7,261 nt of DNA, from positions 100,010 to 107,270 of the forward strand of contig NVUO01000010.1 of the NCBI GenBank assembly GCA_002733155.1. The letters are read 5' to 3'. The stretch is from Sulfurimonas sp. GTDB taxonomy: Bacteria > Campylobacterota > Campylobacteria > Campylobacterales > Sulfurimonadaceae. Position 1 is the stretch's first letter. Each line of letters opens with the position of its first letter. Made by a program: the position numbers and the translations under genes. Positions 1 through 7,111 of this stretch are shown one piece after another. Below the pieces are notes generated by a model. It saw nothing but the letters and a program-made list of their open reading frames with translations. It made no database searches and was not told where the DNA came from.

Positions 1-987
<987 letters not shown>

Positions 988-1003
988 CTAGAAATTTTGT
1001 CGC

Positions 1004-1009
1004 ATTATA
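1004..1009 (-). promoter_or_regulatory. Candidate -10 box for ilvC
   Basis: A perfect TATAAT is read on the minus strand about 60 bases before the ilvC start. There is no convincing -35 hexamer at 16-18 bp, which is usual for sigma-70 promoters in Campylobacterota. Transcription from here would give a leader of about 50 nt. That leader holds a small stem (TAGGC 975-979 / GCCTA 986-990) and the AAGGA ribosome site. The T-rich AT context makes chance matches common, so this is a candidate only. Confidence 0.4.
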
Positions 1010-1030
1010 CTAAAATAAAGCAAAAACTTT

Positions 1031-1036
1031 TATAAT
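1031..1036 (+). promoter_or_regulatory. Candidate -10 box for the gene at 1060
   Basis: A perfect TATAAT preceded by a T run lies 24 bases before the ATG at 1060. A start site near 1043 would leave a leader of about 17 nt containing AAGGA (1050-1054), five bases from the ATG. No clear -35 is seen. It sits only 21 bp from the divergent ilvC -10 candidate, so the two promoters would overlap. Confidence 0.45.
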
Positions 1037-1059
1037 GTCGTAAAGAAATAAGGAAAATT

Positions 1060-1680
1060 ATGAAAAAATTTAATCTATTTAAAGAAATTACAACTGCAAA
1101 AACAAGCGAAATTAAAGAAGCTATAGAATCTGGTAAAAAATTCGCTATAAATATTACTGGCGATATATGCCATGAACCATTCACTTATAAAGATATTTTA
1201 ATTTATTTTGGTATACCAGATAAAGAAAAAAATCTTGAAATAGCTTTTGGAAAAAACTACCAGATTCTAGTTGATGATGATAGGCTACTTATAAAAGCTT
1301 TTTCAAATTGGCAAGAACTAATATCTATAAATACAGCTCAAGCTACTTACGATGATACTACATCTGATGGAGTTGATGAGTTTGCAACAAAGGATATGGA
1401 AGATATTGGTTGGCACGCAACTGAGTTTAATATTATGTATAGAGACTTAGTAGAAGTTTTAGAGAATGAGTGTGAGGGTACACTCCTTTGTATAGAACAA
1501 GAAGAACCATATCAGTTTAGTGGACTTGGTTTTTTAGCTAATTATGATGATGCAAAAGATACTTTATTTATGTATTGTAAAAATAAAATCAAAGATATGA
1601 TAGATAATGACCAAGATTTTAAACTATCTGATTTAAGTGATGATGAAAAAGATGCAGCTAAATTTTTTAAAATAATTTAA
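1060..1680 (+). CDS. Uncharacterised acidic cytosolic protein, 206 residues
   Basis: I do not recognise this as a named family and assign no function. The start is well supported: ATG with AAGGA five bases upstream and a TATAAT 24 bases upstream. The protein has no signal peptide and no membrane segment. It is acidic, especially toward the C-terminus (a D/E/K-rich stretch at about 185-200). Conserved-looking segments are TGDICHEPFTYKDILIYFG (about 33-51), FGKNYQILVDDDRLLIKA (about 63-80), DIGWHATEFNIMYRDL (about 115-130) and LLCIEQEEPYQFSGLGFL (about 142-159). The mix of clustered His, Trp, Cys and acidic residues looks like a folded, conserved domain rather than a spurious reading frame. It stands alone, divergent from ilvC and convergent with ruvX across a repeat element, so the neighbourhood does not suggest a pathway. 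It is probably a lineage-restricted conserved hypothetical of Campylobacterota (inference). Confidence 0.85.
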   Translation: MKKFNLFKEITTAKTSEIKEAIESGKKFAINITGDICHEPFTYKDILIYFGIPDKEKNLEIAFGKNYQILVDDDRLLIKAFSNWQELISINTAQATYDDTTSDGVDEFATKDMEDIGWHATEFNIMYRDLVEVLENECEGTLLCIEQEEPYQFSGLGFLANYDDAKDTLFMYCKNKIKDMIDNDQDFKLSDLSDDEKDAAKFFKII

Positions 1681-1689
1681 AATGACTTT

Positions 1690-1860
1690 ATAGATTCCAA
1701 ATCAAGTTTGGAATGACGTATCACGTCACTCTCAGCTTGACGATGTATCACGTCACTCTCAGCTTGACGATGTATTACGTCACTCTCAGCTTGACGATGT
1801 ATCACGTCACTTTCAGCTTGACGATGTATTACGTCACTCTCAGCTTGACTGGGAGTCTAT
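1690..1860. repeat. 171-bp composite element with 29-bp inverted hairpin ends
   Basis: This element fills the gap between two convergent genes. The left end (1690-1718) and the reverse complement of the right end (1832-1860) match at 22 of 29 positions, sharing ATAGA at the outside, a central TCAAG and TGACG at the inside. Each end folds by itself: on the left 8-bp arms ATTCCAAA (1694-1701) and TTTGGAAT (1707-1714) flank a 5-nt loop; on the right ACTCTCAG (1836-1843) and CTGGGAGT (1849-1856) flank CTTGA. Six of the seven differences between the ends form three compensatory base-pair changes and the seventh gives a G-T wobble. The layout recalls dispersed small palindromic repeats such as Neisseria dRS3 or REP/BIME types (analogy only). 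It may also stop transcription from both sides, but has no T tract. No transposase is present. Confidence 0.8.
1718..1852. repeat. 27-bp tandem repeat, five copies
   Basis: Copies begin at 1718, 1745, 1772, 1799 and 1826, exactly 27 bp apart, each starting GTAT(C/T)ACGTCACT and closing CTTGACGAT; the last runs out into the right hairpin (TTGACTGGGAG). Differences are single bases: copies 3 and 5 have TATTAC where 1, 2 and 4 have TATCAC, and copy 4 has CACTTTC for CACTCTC. Each copy carries the first arm and loop of the right-hand hairpin but not its second arm, plus a short CGTCA...TGACG inverted pair. There are no unique spacers, so it is not a CRISPR array. One plus-strand frame is open through it but has no start codon. 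Confidence 0.93.
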
Positions 1861-1887
1861 ATTTAAAATAATATTTCGTTTTATTAA

Positions 1888-2289
1888 TTACTTTTTATGT
1901 TTAATAGAGTATAAATATCTTTGTAAAATAATCATAGCAGAAATTGAATCTATACGACCATCTCGTATTTGTTTCATCTCACCTTTTATTAGTGCTTCAG
2001 CCTCTTTAGAACTTCCAGCTTCATCTTGGTAATATACATCACCTTCAAATGAGACTAAATTCATAAAGTGAATTACTCGACGGCGCATTTCATCTTCGCT
2101 ACTTCCACCAAGTGGTATACCAACTACTACAGCTTCAATTTCCCACTCTTTTATAATTTGTTTAACTTCATCTGAGGCTTGGTTACGGTTTTTTCTTTTT
2201 ATTGCTTTTAGTGGACTTACTATGTCCTTATGAGCTGAATATGCTATACCTATTCTTTTTAATCCTAAATCAATTGCTAAATATTTCAC
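1888..2289 (-). CDS. ruvX: RuvX/YqgF family Holliday-junction-resolvase-like protein
   Basis: A small RNase H-fold protein of the YqgF family. E. coli YqgF is linked to 16S rRNA 5'-end processing, and family members have also been described as Holliday junction resolvases, so the biochemical role remains ambiguous. It is 133 residues, normal for the family (about 130-140). Visible motifs are AIDLGLKRIGIAYS at the N-terminus with the first catalytic Asp at D7, VVVGIPLG (54-61), DEAGSSKEAEAL (89-100) with the acidic loop, and DGRIDSISAMIILQRYL (110-126) containing the last acidic position, probably D114. The start is GTG at 2289, which directly abuts the mnmE stop (2290-2292) with no base between, so translation is presumably coupled. 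It is the last gene of the operon; downstream lies the repeat element. Confidence 0.93.
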   Translation of the reverse strand: MKYLAIDLGLKRIGIAYSAHKDIVSPLKAIKRKNRNQASDEVKQIIKEWEIEAVVVGIPLGGSSEDEMRRRVIHFMNLVSFEGDVYYQDEAGSSKEAEALIKGEMKQIRDGRIDSISAMIILQRYLYSIKHKK

Positions 2290-3639
2290 TTATTTCCCAA
2301 GACAAAATGAGCTAAACATTTTGTCTAACATCTCATCATTCTCAAATGGTCTAGTAATTGAAGACATCTCTTTAACTGCCTCATTTAAACAAAAAGAAAA
2401 TATTTCTAATTCTTGATTTTCTAGTGGTACAAAAGCTTCATCTATATTTTTTATAGTAGCTTCAACTGCATCTATTTGTCTGAAAGAGATTAACATCATC
2501 TCATCTGAAGAGTTTGTAGTATCCATAATATCTTTTAGAGTTTCTATAAGTAACTCAACATTATCCTTAGAATTTAACTCCATGTCAAAAGAGATATCTT
2601 CACTTATAAACTTTGTTTGTAAATCGGACTTATTTTTTACATATATTAGTTTTTTATCTTGGGTAGATTCTTTTATAAGTTTAATAATTTGCTTATCCTC
2701 ATCATCTATCTCATGTGAGGCATCAAATAAGGCTACTACAATATCACTTTGTTTTATTGCTTCAAGTGAGCGCTCAATACCTATACGTTCTATCTCATCA
2801 TTTGCCTCACGGATACCAGCTGTATCTACTATGCGAATAAGGTGAGTACCAATTTTAAGCTGTTCTTCAATAGTATCCCTAGTAGTCCCAGCGATATCAC
2901 TTACAATAGCACGATTATAATTTAGCAGAGCATTTAAAAGAGAAGATTTACCAACATTTGGTTTTCCTATAATCGCTACTTTAAAACCTTGCATTAAACC
3001 CTCACGTAATTTCGAAGCTGCTAATGTAGAGTTTAAAGATTTTTTTAAAGATTTTAGTTTATCTTTTATTTGTATCACTAAGTCCTCTGGTAAATCTTCT
3101 TCTGCATAGTCAATACTAACTTCTGAATAAGCCAAAATATGAATAATATCATCACGTACATCTTCAATATACTCTTTTAAGCTACCCTTTATTTGTCTTG
3201 CTAAGATTTTAGCTGCATCTTCACTTTTTGCTTCTATTAACTGGGCTATAGCTTCAGCCTTGGATAAATCTATCCTACCGTTAAAAAAAGCACGTTTAGA
3301 AAATTCGCCAGCTGTAGCTAAACGTGCCCCAGCATCTAATGTAGCTTTTAAAATAGACTGGGCTACTATAAAACCACCATGACATTGAATTTCAACTACA
3401 TCTTCAGCTGTGAATGAATATGGAGCCTTAAAATATATAGATATACTCTCATCAATTAATTCATTATTTTTATTATATACATCAGTTAAATAGCTATAAC
3501 GAGGGGAAAATTCTACTCTTTTAGTAAGTGACTTAGCAATATCTAGAGCTTTATCACCACTAATTCTTATAATAGCAATTGAGCCTATACCGTTTGCTGT
3601 TGCAATAGCAGAGATTGTATCTGTATCTTGTGTATTCAT
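2290..3639 (-). CDS. mnmE: tRNA modification GTPase MnmE (TrmE)
   Basis: MnmE works with MnmG (GidA) to install the carboxymethylaminomethyl group at C5 of the wobble uridine (U34) in certain tRNAs, using a tetrahydrofolate one-carbon unit and GTP. The protein is 449 residues, as expected. Order of domains: N-terminal folate-binding domain (about 1-118, with VEIQCHGG at 82-89), a helical domain, and an inserted Ras-like G domain (about 215-375). The G motifs are intact: GKPNVGKS (225-232), GTTRDT (251-256), DTAG (272-275) and NKSD (336-339). The C-terminus ends CLGK (446-449), the family's catalytic-cysteine signature C-(I/L)-G-K. The start ATG at 3639 lies three bases after the jag stop; its own stop abuts the ruvX GTG. 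Nothing is missing. Confidence 0.98.
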   Translation of the reverse strand: MNTQDTDTISAIATANGIGSIAIIRISGDKALDIAKSLTKRVEFSPRYSYLTDVYNKNNELIDESISIYFKAPYSFTAEDVVEIQCHGGFIVAQSILKATLDAGARLATAGEFSKRAFFNGRIDLSKAEAIAQLIEAKSEDAAKILARQIKGSLKEYIEDVRDDIIHILAYSEVSIDYAEEDLPEDLVIQIKDKLKSLKKSLNSTLAASKLREGLMQGFKVAIIGKPNVGKSSLLNALLNYNRAIVSDIAGTTRDTIEEQLKIGTHLIRIVDTAGIREANDEIERIGIERSLEAIKQSDIVVALFDASHEIDDEDKQIIKLIKESTQDKKLIYVKNKSDLQTKFISEDISFDMELNSKDNVELLIETLKDIMDTTNSSDEMMLISFRQIDAVEATIKNIDEAFVPLENQELEIFSFCLNEAVKEMSSITRPFENDEMLDKMFSSFCLGK

Positions 3640-3642
3640 AAC

Positions 3643-4494
3643 TTAGTTTGAATGGTAATCATTTATAATGATATATTTAAGTCCATCACGAGTTGAACGA
3701 ATTGCTACATATTTATCTGCATATTTTAAACGAAGTTCACGTAAAGCTATTTGTATTAAAACTCCATCTAAAATCTTTGTTTGACATCTACCATCCCTAT
3801 TTACACTTTCATATACCCCAGTTAGATATCTAGCTATAGATTCTTCTTGATTTTTCAAAAATTCTGCAATTTCTAAACGAAGTTGTAGTTGGTACTTTGT
3901 ATTTATCCAGTTAAATATCATATAAGATAAGGCCTTATATCTATAGCCCTCCTTGCCAATCAAAAGAGCTGCATCCTTACCTTTAAATTCTACAAGTAAG
4001 GTACTTTCATCATAAACACTTACCTCTGCTAAATCAATATCAAAACATATTAAATCAAAAAGCATGTTTATATCTTTTTCAACTTCATCTGCTATATCTA
4101 ATAAATCTTTAGATGCGTTAAATCCAGGAGCTTCATCTTGAGTACTAACAAAAGATTTAGGCATAAAAGTATCATTTAATATTTTATGTTCAATTTCTTG
4201 TTCTTTTGGAATTTTATTAATTTTTTTATCTTTTTTAACTTTTTTAACTTCTACTTTTTCTGAACTAATTACTTCTTTTTTTACAATTATCTTTGGCTTA
4301 GTTTCTGTTTTTGTAACTTCATACTCTACATGTTTTTTAGCTGCAATAATAATAGCATTTTTTTTAAAAAAACCTAAAAAACCACTACTTGCTACTTGAA
4401 CAACTTCAATATTCAACTCAGTAATAGAACAATCAAGGGCAGTAGCTGCATCTTTATAAGATTGTTCTAAACTAGGAGCTTCAATCTTAGTCAT
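3643..4494 (-). CDS. jag: Jag/KhpB-type RNA-binding protein (Jag-N, KH, degenerate R3H)
   Basis: This family (SpoIIIJ-associated, Jag, KhpB) is encoded beside yidC in many bacteria and binds RNA; in Gram-positives KhpB pairs with KhpA. It is 283 residues. A Jag-N domain spans about 1-52, ending in the typical SSGFLGFFKKNAIIIAA segment. A long lysine-rich linker follows (about 55-110, many K, V and E). The KH domain (about 135-215) has its GKEG loop at 180-183, the GxxG that contacts RNA. The C-terminal domain (about 220-283) aligns with the R3H position, but where relatives such as the Bacillus protein have an R-x3-H core (ERRIIH) this one reads DGVLIQ, so the hallmark Arg and His are absent. 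The ATG at 4494 overlaps the yidC stop by 8 bp, suggesting coupled translation. Confidence 0.94.
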   Translation of the reverse strand: MTKIEAPSLEQSYKDAATALDCSITELNIEVVQVASSGFLGFFKKNAIIIAAKKHVEYEVTKTETKPKIIVKKEVISSEKVEVKKVKKDKKINKIPKEQEIEHKILNDTFMPKSFVSTQDEAPGFNASKDLLDIADEVEKDINMLFDLICFDIDLAEVSVYDESTLLVEFKGKDAALLIGKEGYRYKALSYMIFNWINTKYQLQLRLEIAEFLKNQEESIARYLTGVYESVNRDGRCQTKILDGVLIQIALRELRLKYADKYVAIRSTRDGLKYIIINDYHSN

Positions 4495-6130
4495 CTTTTT
4501 TCTCCCCTTTAGCTTTTACATGTTTATGTGCAGCAATTTCTGCATCTTTAGCATTTTTAAATTGCTGGTTTACAACAAACTGTTGTGCAATTGAGAAAAG
4601 GTTATTTATAAACCAATAAAGTACTAAACCAGATGGAAAAGTTACAAAGAAAAATGTAAATATCACTGGTAAAAATTTAAATACCTTTTCCTGCATTGGA
4701 TCTGTAAAGTTACTTGGAGTAAGTTTTTGTTGATAATACATAGATGCACCCATAAGGATTGGAAGTACATATGTTGAATCCATTCTTGATAAATCTTGTA
4801 TCCAAAAAATCCAAGGTGCACCTTGAAGTTCAACTGCATTTAATAATACCCTATATATTGCAAAAAATACTGGGATTTGAAGCAACATAGGTAAACAACC
4901 GCCAAGAGGATTAGCCCCATGTTTCTTATATAAATCCATTACAGCTGCATTCATACGCTGAGGGTCACCCTTATATTTTGCCTGTACAGCTTTTACCTGA
5001 GGTGAAATATTTTTCATCTTCTGCATAGATACCATACCCTTGTATGTTAAAGGATATAATACAGCTCTAATAATAAAAGTTAAAGCTATTACAGACCAAC
5101 CCCAATTTCCAAATATTCCATGTAACCAAGAAAGTAAAGCGAATAATGGTTTTGAGGCAAAAGTAAACCAGCCATACTCCACTGCATTAGTTAGTATAGG
5201 TTTAATATTTTTTAATGTTTGATATTCCTTAGGACCAATATAACCACTGAATCCCATATTTTGTAAGGCACCAAAATAGGCTACAGGATTATCATCACTA
5301 TCTCTTTCTATAATTATATTTGTATCTTTAGAAAAGCCATACATAATTGTTGCATTGTACTGATCAAAAGCTGCAATAAGCTCAACACCAGAAAAAGTTT
5401 TTCTACCCTCAGCATCACCGTCTTCAATTATAGTAAGAATTTCATCATCACTATAAACCATAGCACCAACTGCAGCCATCATCTGTTCAGTCTCATTTAC
5501 TATAGGTCTTTGCCCTAGGTATATAAAATATCTTTTATCTTCGCTAAGTGATACTTGAACATCATAATGTCCATCTGCATAAAAAGTGATATCTTTTGTT
5601 AAAGTTAAATCTGGTAGTTTTTGTGTTAAAGTTATAGTTTGAGCTTTATCATCTAAATTTACACTTGAAATACTAGTAGTATAGGCTGTTTTCATAGCCT
5701 CAGCATTTGTATTGATATCTAAAAATCTTACAAATAGTGGTTTAGTACCATTAGGGGATATCATTTGAGCATGAGTATCTTCTTTAGAATTAAATTTGTC
5801 TTCAAGTAATATTTTAGAAGATATACGACCTAATGTATCAATTTTTAAAATAAAATTTTTATTTGTAACTGTAACTAAGGTACTTAAATCCTTTGAAACA
5901 GTTTGCTCAAGATCAGAAATTTCGTGTCCAGCCATACTTGAATTTGAAATATTCGAAGTTGTAGTTTGTGTTTGTTTATCTGATTTTTGTTCTATAGTTT
6001 TGTTTTGCGAAGCATCTTGTGCTAACTCTGGCTGCTTTGCTGGAAAGATTGCAGTATATATTACGAAAAATACAACTGAAAGTAGCACAGCTACCAATAG
6101 TCTTTGATTTGGTGTCATTTTGTCTAACAC
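4487..6130 (-). CDS. yidC: Membrane protein insertase YidC (Oxa1 family)
   Basis: Inserts and folds inner-membrane proteins, alone or with SecYEG. It is 547 residues, the long Gram-negative form. Residues 11-29 form the first membrane segment (signal anchor), then a Q/T/S-rich tether (about 31-75) and the periplasmic beta domain (about 80-310). The conserved insertase core follows (about 325-525), with membrane segments near 343-362, 411-431, 453-467 and 484-518. The Arg of the hydrophilic groove is in FIIRAVLYP (R355), followed by the cytoplasmic helical hairpin (KMKNISPQVKAVQAKYKGDP, about 371-390) and GGCLPMLLQIPVFFAIYRVL (410-429). The tail is basic (HKHVKAKGEKK), typical for ribosome contact. 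I chose the GTG at 6130, two bases after the yidD stop, giving MLDKMTPNQR; an ATG at 6118 would trim four residues. Confidence 0.98.
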   Translation of the reverse strand: MLDKMTPNQRLLVAVLLSVVFFVIYTAIFPAKQPELAQDASQNKTIEQKSDKQTQTTTSNISNSSMAGHEISDLEQTVSKDLSTLVTVTNKNFILKIDTLGRISSKILLEDKFNSKEDTHAQMISPNGTKPLFVRFLDINTNAEAMKTAYTTSISSVNLDDKAQTITLTQKLPDLTLTKDITFYADGHYDVQVSLSEDKRYFIYLGQRPIVNETEQMMAAVGAMVYSDDEILTIIEDGDAEGRKTFSGVELIAAFDQYNATIMYGFSKDTNIIIERDSDDNPVAYFGALQNMGFSGYIGPKEYQTLKNIKPILTNAVEYGWFTFASKPLFALLSWLHGIFGNWGWSVIALTFIIRAVLYPLTYKGMVSMQKMKNISPQVKAVQAKYKGDPQRMNAAVMDLYKKHGANPLGGCLPMLLQIPVFFAIYRVLLNAVELQGAPWIFWIQDLSRMDSTYVLPILMGASMYYQQKLTPSNFTDPMQEKVFKFLPVIFTFFFVTFPSGLVLYWFINNLFSIAQQFVVNQQFKNAKDAEIAAHKHVKAKGEKKDD

Positions 6131-6132
6131 AT

Positions 6133-6459
6133 TTACCCTTTATATGAAAAATTTTTTATTATGTAAAAACGGTCTTTTTTATTTGGAACCAACCAATATT
6201 TTATAGAATCAAGATTTAGTTTCGCAGGTTTAATACATAGCTTTTTCAGCAAAGGGTATTCTATCCCACCATCGTAAAATTGATTACATCGTAGTATTCT
6301 AGTGAAAGTGTGGTAAAAAGCACTTGAAATTGAATTATTTTCAAAGTTAATTCTTGCATATTCGCTACATGACGGGTAATATCTACAAGATCCAAAGCCA
6401 ATTAAAGTAAAAAACTTTTGATATAACCATAAAAATTTTAATAAAAGTTTTCTAATCAT
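6133..6459 (-). CDS. yidD: Membrane protein insertion efficiency factor YidD
   Basis: A small membrane-associated protein that helps YidC-dependent insertion. It is 108 residues. An amphipathic/hydrophobic N-terminal helix (about 3-22) is followed by the family signature CRYYPSCSEYA (25-35) with C25 and C31, then RILRCNQFYDGGIEYP (54-69) with the third conserved Cys at 58 and the GG turn. A C-terminal extension (about 78-108, rich in K, Y and W) goes beyond the short E. coli form of about 85 residues. The ATG at 6459 overlaps the end of rnpA by 8 bp (ATGATTAG), and its own stop lies two bases before the yidC GTG, the classic rnpA-yidD-yidC layout. Confidence 0.96.
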   Translation of the reverse strand: MIRKLLLKFLWLYQKFFTLIGFGSCRYYPSCSEYARINFENNSISSAFYHTFTRILRCNQFYDGGIEYPLLKKLCIKPAKLNLDSIKYWLVPNKKDRFYIIKNFSYKG

Positions 6460-6703
6460 TTTTAATAGCCTTTGATTTTATAAGTATTTTTTCAAAATCA
6501 GACTTTAATTTTTCATATGTAGATTCATAAAGGGAGGTCTTAGCTACAAATACATAGCTACCATCATTTAGTAGTGAAGAGTATTCACGAAAAAGAGCAC
6601 GAAGTCTTCTTTTGGCACGGTTTCTTACTACAGCATTACCAATTTTTTTAGTAGCTGTAAATCCAAACTTGTGAACATTATTTTTAGCAAGGAAAAAAAG
6701 CAC
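6452..6703 (-). CDS. rnpA: Ribonuclease P protein component; 5' end of the gene not intact as read
   Basis: Protein subunit of RNase P, which with the RNA subunit removes 5' leaders from pre-tRNAs. From the GTG at 6703 only 83 residues are encoded, against about 105-120 for the family. They include the central signature GFTATKKIGNAVVRNRAKRRLR (about 14-35) with the RNR motif (27-29). This GTG is unlikely to be the true start: the same frame continues upstream and encodes LKLNKEFQYVYKKGK, the conserved N-terminal strand/helix that carries the aromatic residues contacting the pre-tRNA leader in other RnpA proteins, yet holds no ATG, GTG or TTG (see the entry at 6704-6796). rnpA sits between rpmH and yidD, as in most bacteria, and overlaps yidD by 8 bp. 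The family call is certain; the start given here is only the first standard codon in frame. Confidence 0.9.
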   Translation of the reverse strand: MLFFLAKNNVHKFGFTATKKIGNAVVRNRAKRRLRALFREYSSLLNDGSYVFVAKTSLYESTYEKLKSDFEKILIKSKAIKND

Positions 6704-6796
6704 TACACTATCTGAGTGTGCGTTTTTCCCTTTCTTATATACATACTGAAACTCTTTATTGAGTTTTAGCGCACAAAAACCATCTAAACTGACAAT
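6704..6796 (-). other. rnpA: N-terminal coding part of rnpA lacking a standard start codon
   Basis: In the rnpA frame this stretch reads (I)[15 protein letters not shown], then QYVYKKGKNAHSDSV into the GTG at 6703. The frame is open back to a TAA at 6800-6802 inside rpmH, and its only start-like codon is ATT at 6794-6796. An ATG lies directly after the rpmH stop (6781-6783, TAG then ATG), but it reads M-V-F-V-R-stop because the T run that follows it (6775-6779) has five T. With six T the same ATG would give MVFCALKLNKEFQYVYKKGK and a 110-residue RnpA of normal size. Either the read has a one-base deletion, or an ATT start or slippage is used. The homology is strong; the mechanism is undecided. 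Confidence 0.75.
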
Positions 6797-6918
6797 TTTT
6801 TACGACCTTTAGCACGACGACGATTTATAATATTACGACCATTTTTTGTAGCCATTCTTGCTCTAAAACCATGAGTTCTTTTTCTTGGTGTATTATGAGG
6901 CTGGTATGTTCTTTTCAT
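6784..6918 (-). CDS. rpmH: 50S ribosomal protein L34
   Basis: A 44-residue, extremely basic ribosomal protein of the large subunit, read by hand from the ATG at 6918. It begins [18 protein letters not shown], continues [20 protein letters not shown] and ends RKKLSV, matching L34 along its whole length. AAGGA at 6925-6929 lies six bases before the start. It is the first gene of the operon running toward ruvX. Its TAG stop (6784-6786) is followed immediately by an ATG, the likely original start of rnpA, so the two genes are probably translationally coupled. Confidence 0.98.
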   Translation of the reverse strand: MKRTYQPHNTPRKRTHGFRARMATKNGRNIINRRRAKGRKKLSV

Positions 6919-7032
6919 GACATATCCTTATTTGAAATTAAGTTCGCAATGTTACATGAAAATTACTTAAAGAGCGGTTAAGGTTACTAAATTCGTTTTT
7001 TATGTCTCATTAATCTTCTCTTAATAAGAAAA

Positions 7033-7062
7033 TATATAAAATGTTTTAATAATATTACTCAA
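7033..7062 (-). promoter_or_regulatory. Weak candidate promoter for the rpmH operon
   Basis: On the minus strand TTGAGT (7057-7062) is followed 18 bp later by TATATA (7033-7038), each matching four of six consensus bases. It would give a leader of roughly 108 nt ahead of rpmH. The region 6919-7111 is so AT-rich that several other -10-like hexamers exist on both strands, so the exact site is uncertain, but a promoter for this operon must lie in this gap because the next gene is divergent. Confidence 0.25.
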
Positions 7063-7111
7063 TATAAATATTAAAGGAAATTAGTGTTTTATAATAATTT
7101 TTTTATACGAA

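Noticed and set aside
1718..1852. CRISPR array
   Set aside because: The 27-bp copies are directly contiguous with no unique spacers, and no cas genes are in the window.
1690..1860. Ordinary rho-independent terminators for the two convergent genes
   Set aside because: The hairpins could terminate transcription, but neither is followed by a run of T on the relevant strand, so I list the region as a repeat and not as terminators.
1694..1866. A nine-residue-repeat protein encoded by the tandem array
   Set aside because: One plus-strand frame is open through the array because 27 is a multiple of three, but it has no start codon, begins after a TAG at 1691, and runs on antisense into ruvX.
2582..2845. 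Plus-strand open frame of 87 codons inside mnmE
   Set aside because: It is antisense to the conserved G domain of MnmE, has no ribosome site and shows low-complexity Ser/Ile composition typical of a shadow frame.
5040..5222. Plus-strand open frame of 60 codons inside yidC
   Set aside because: Antisense to the conserved insertase core, with no promoter or ribosome site and no recognisable protein features.
5796..6107. Plus-strand open frame of 103 codons inside yidC
   Set aside because: Antisense to the YidC N-terminus and tether; its Cys/Val/Ser-rich sequence simply mirrors the Q/T/S-rich tether on the other strand.
6919..7111. Replication origin next to rpmH
   Set aside because: rpmH often lies near oriC in other phyla, but I see no cluster of DnaA boxes, and dnaA is not adjacent; the gap is simply AT-rich promoter DNA.
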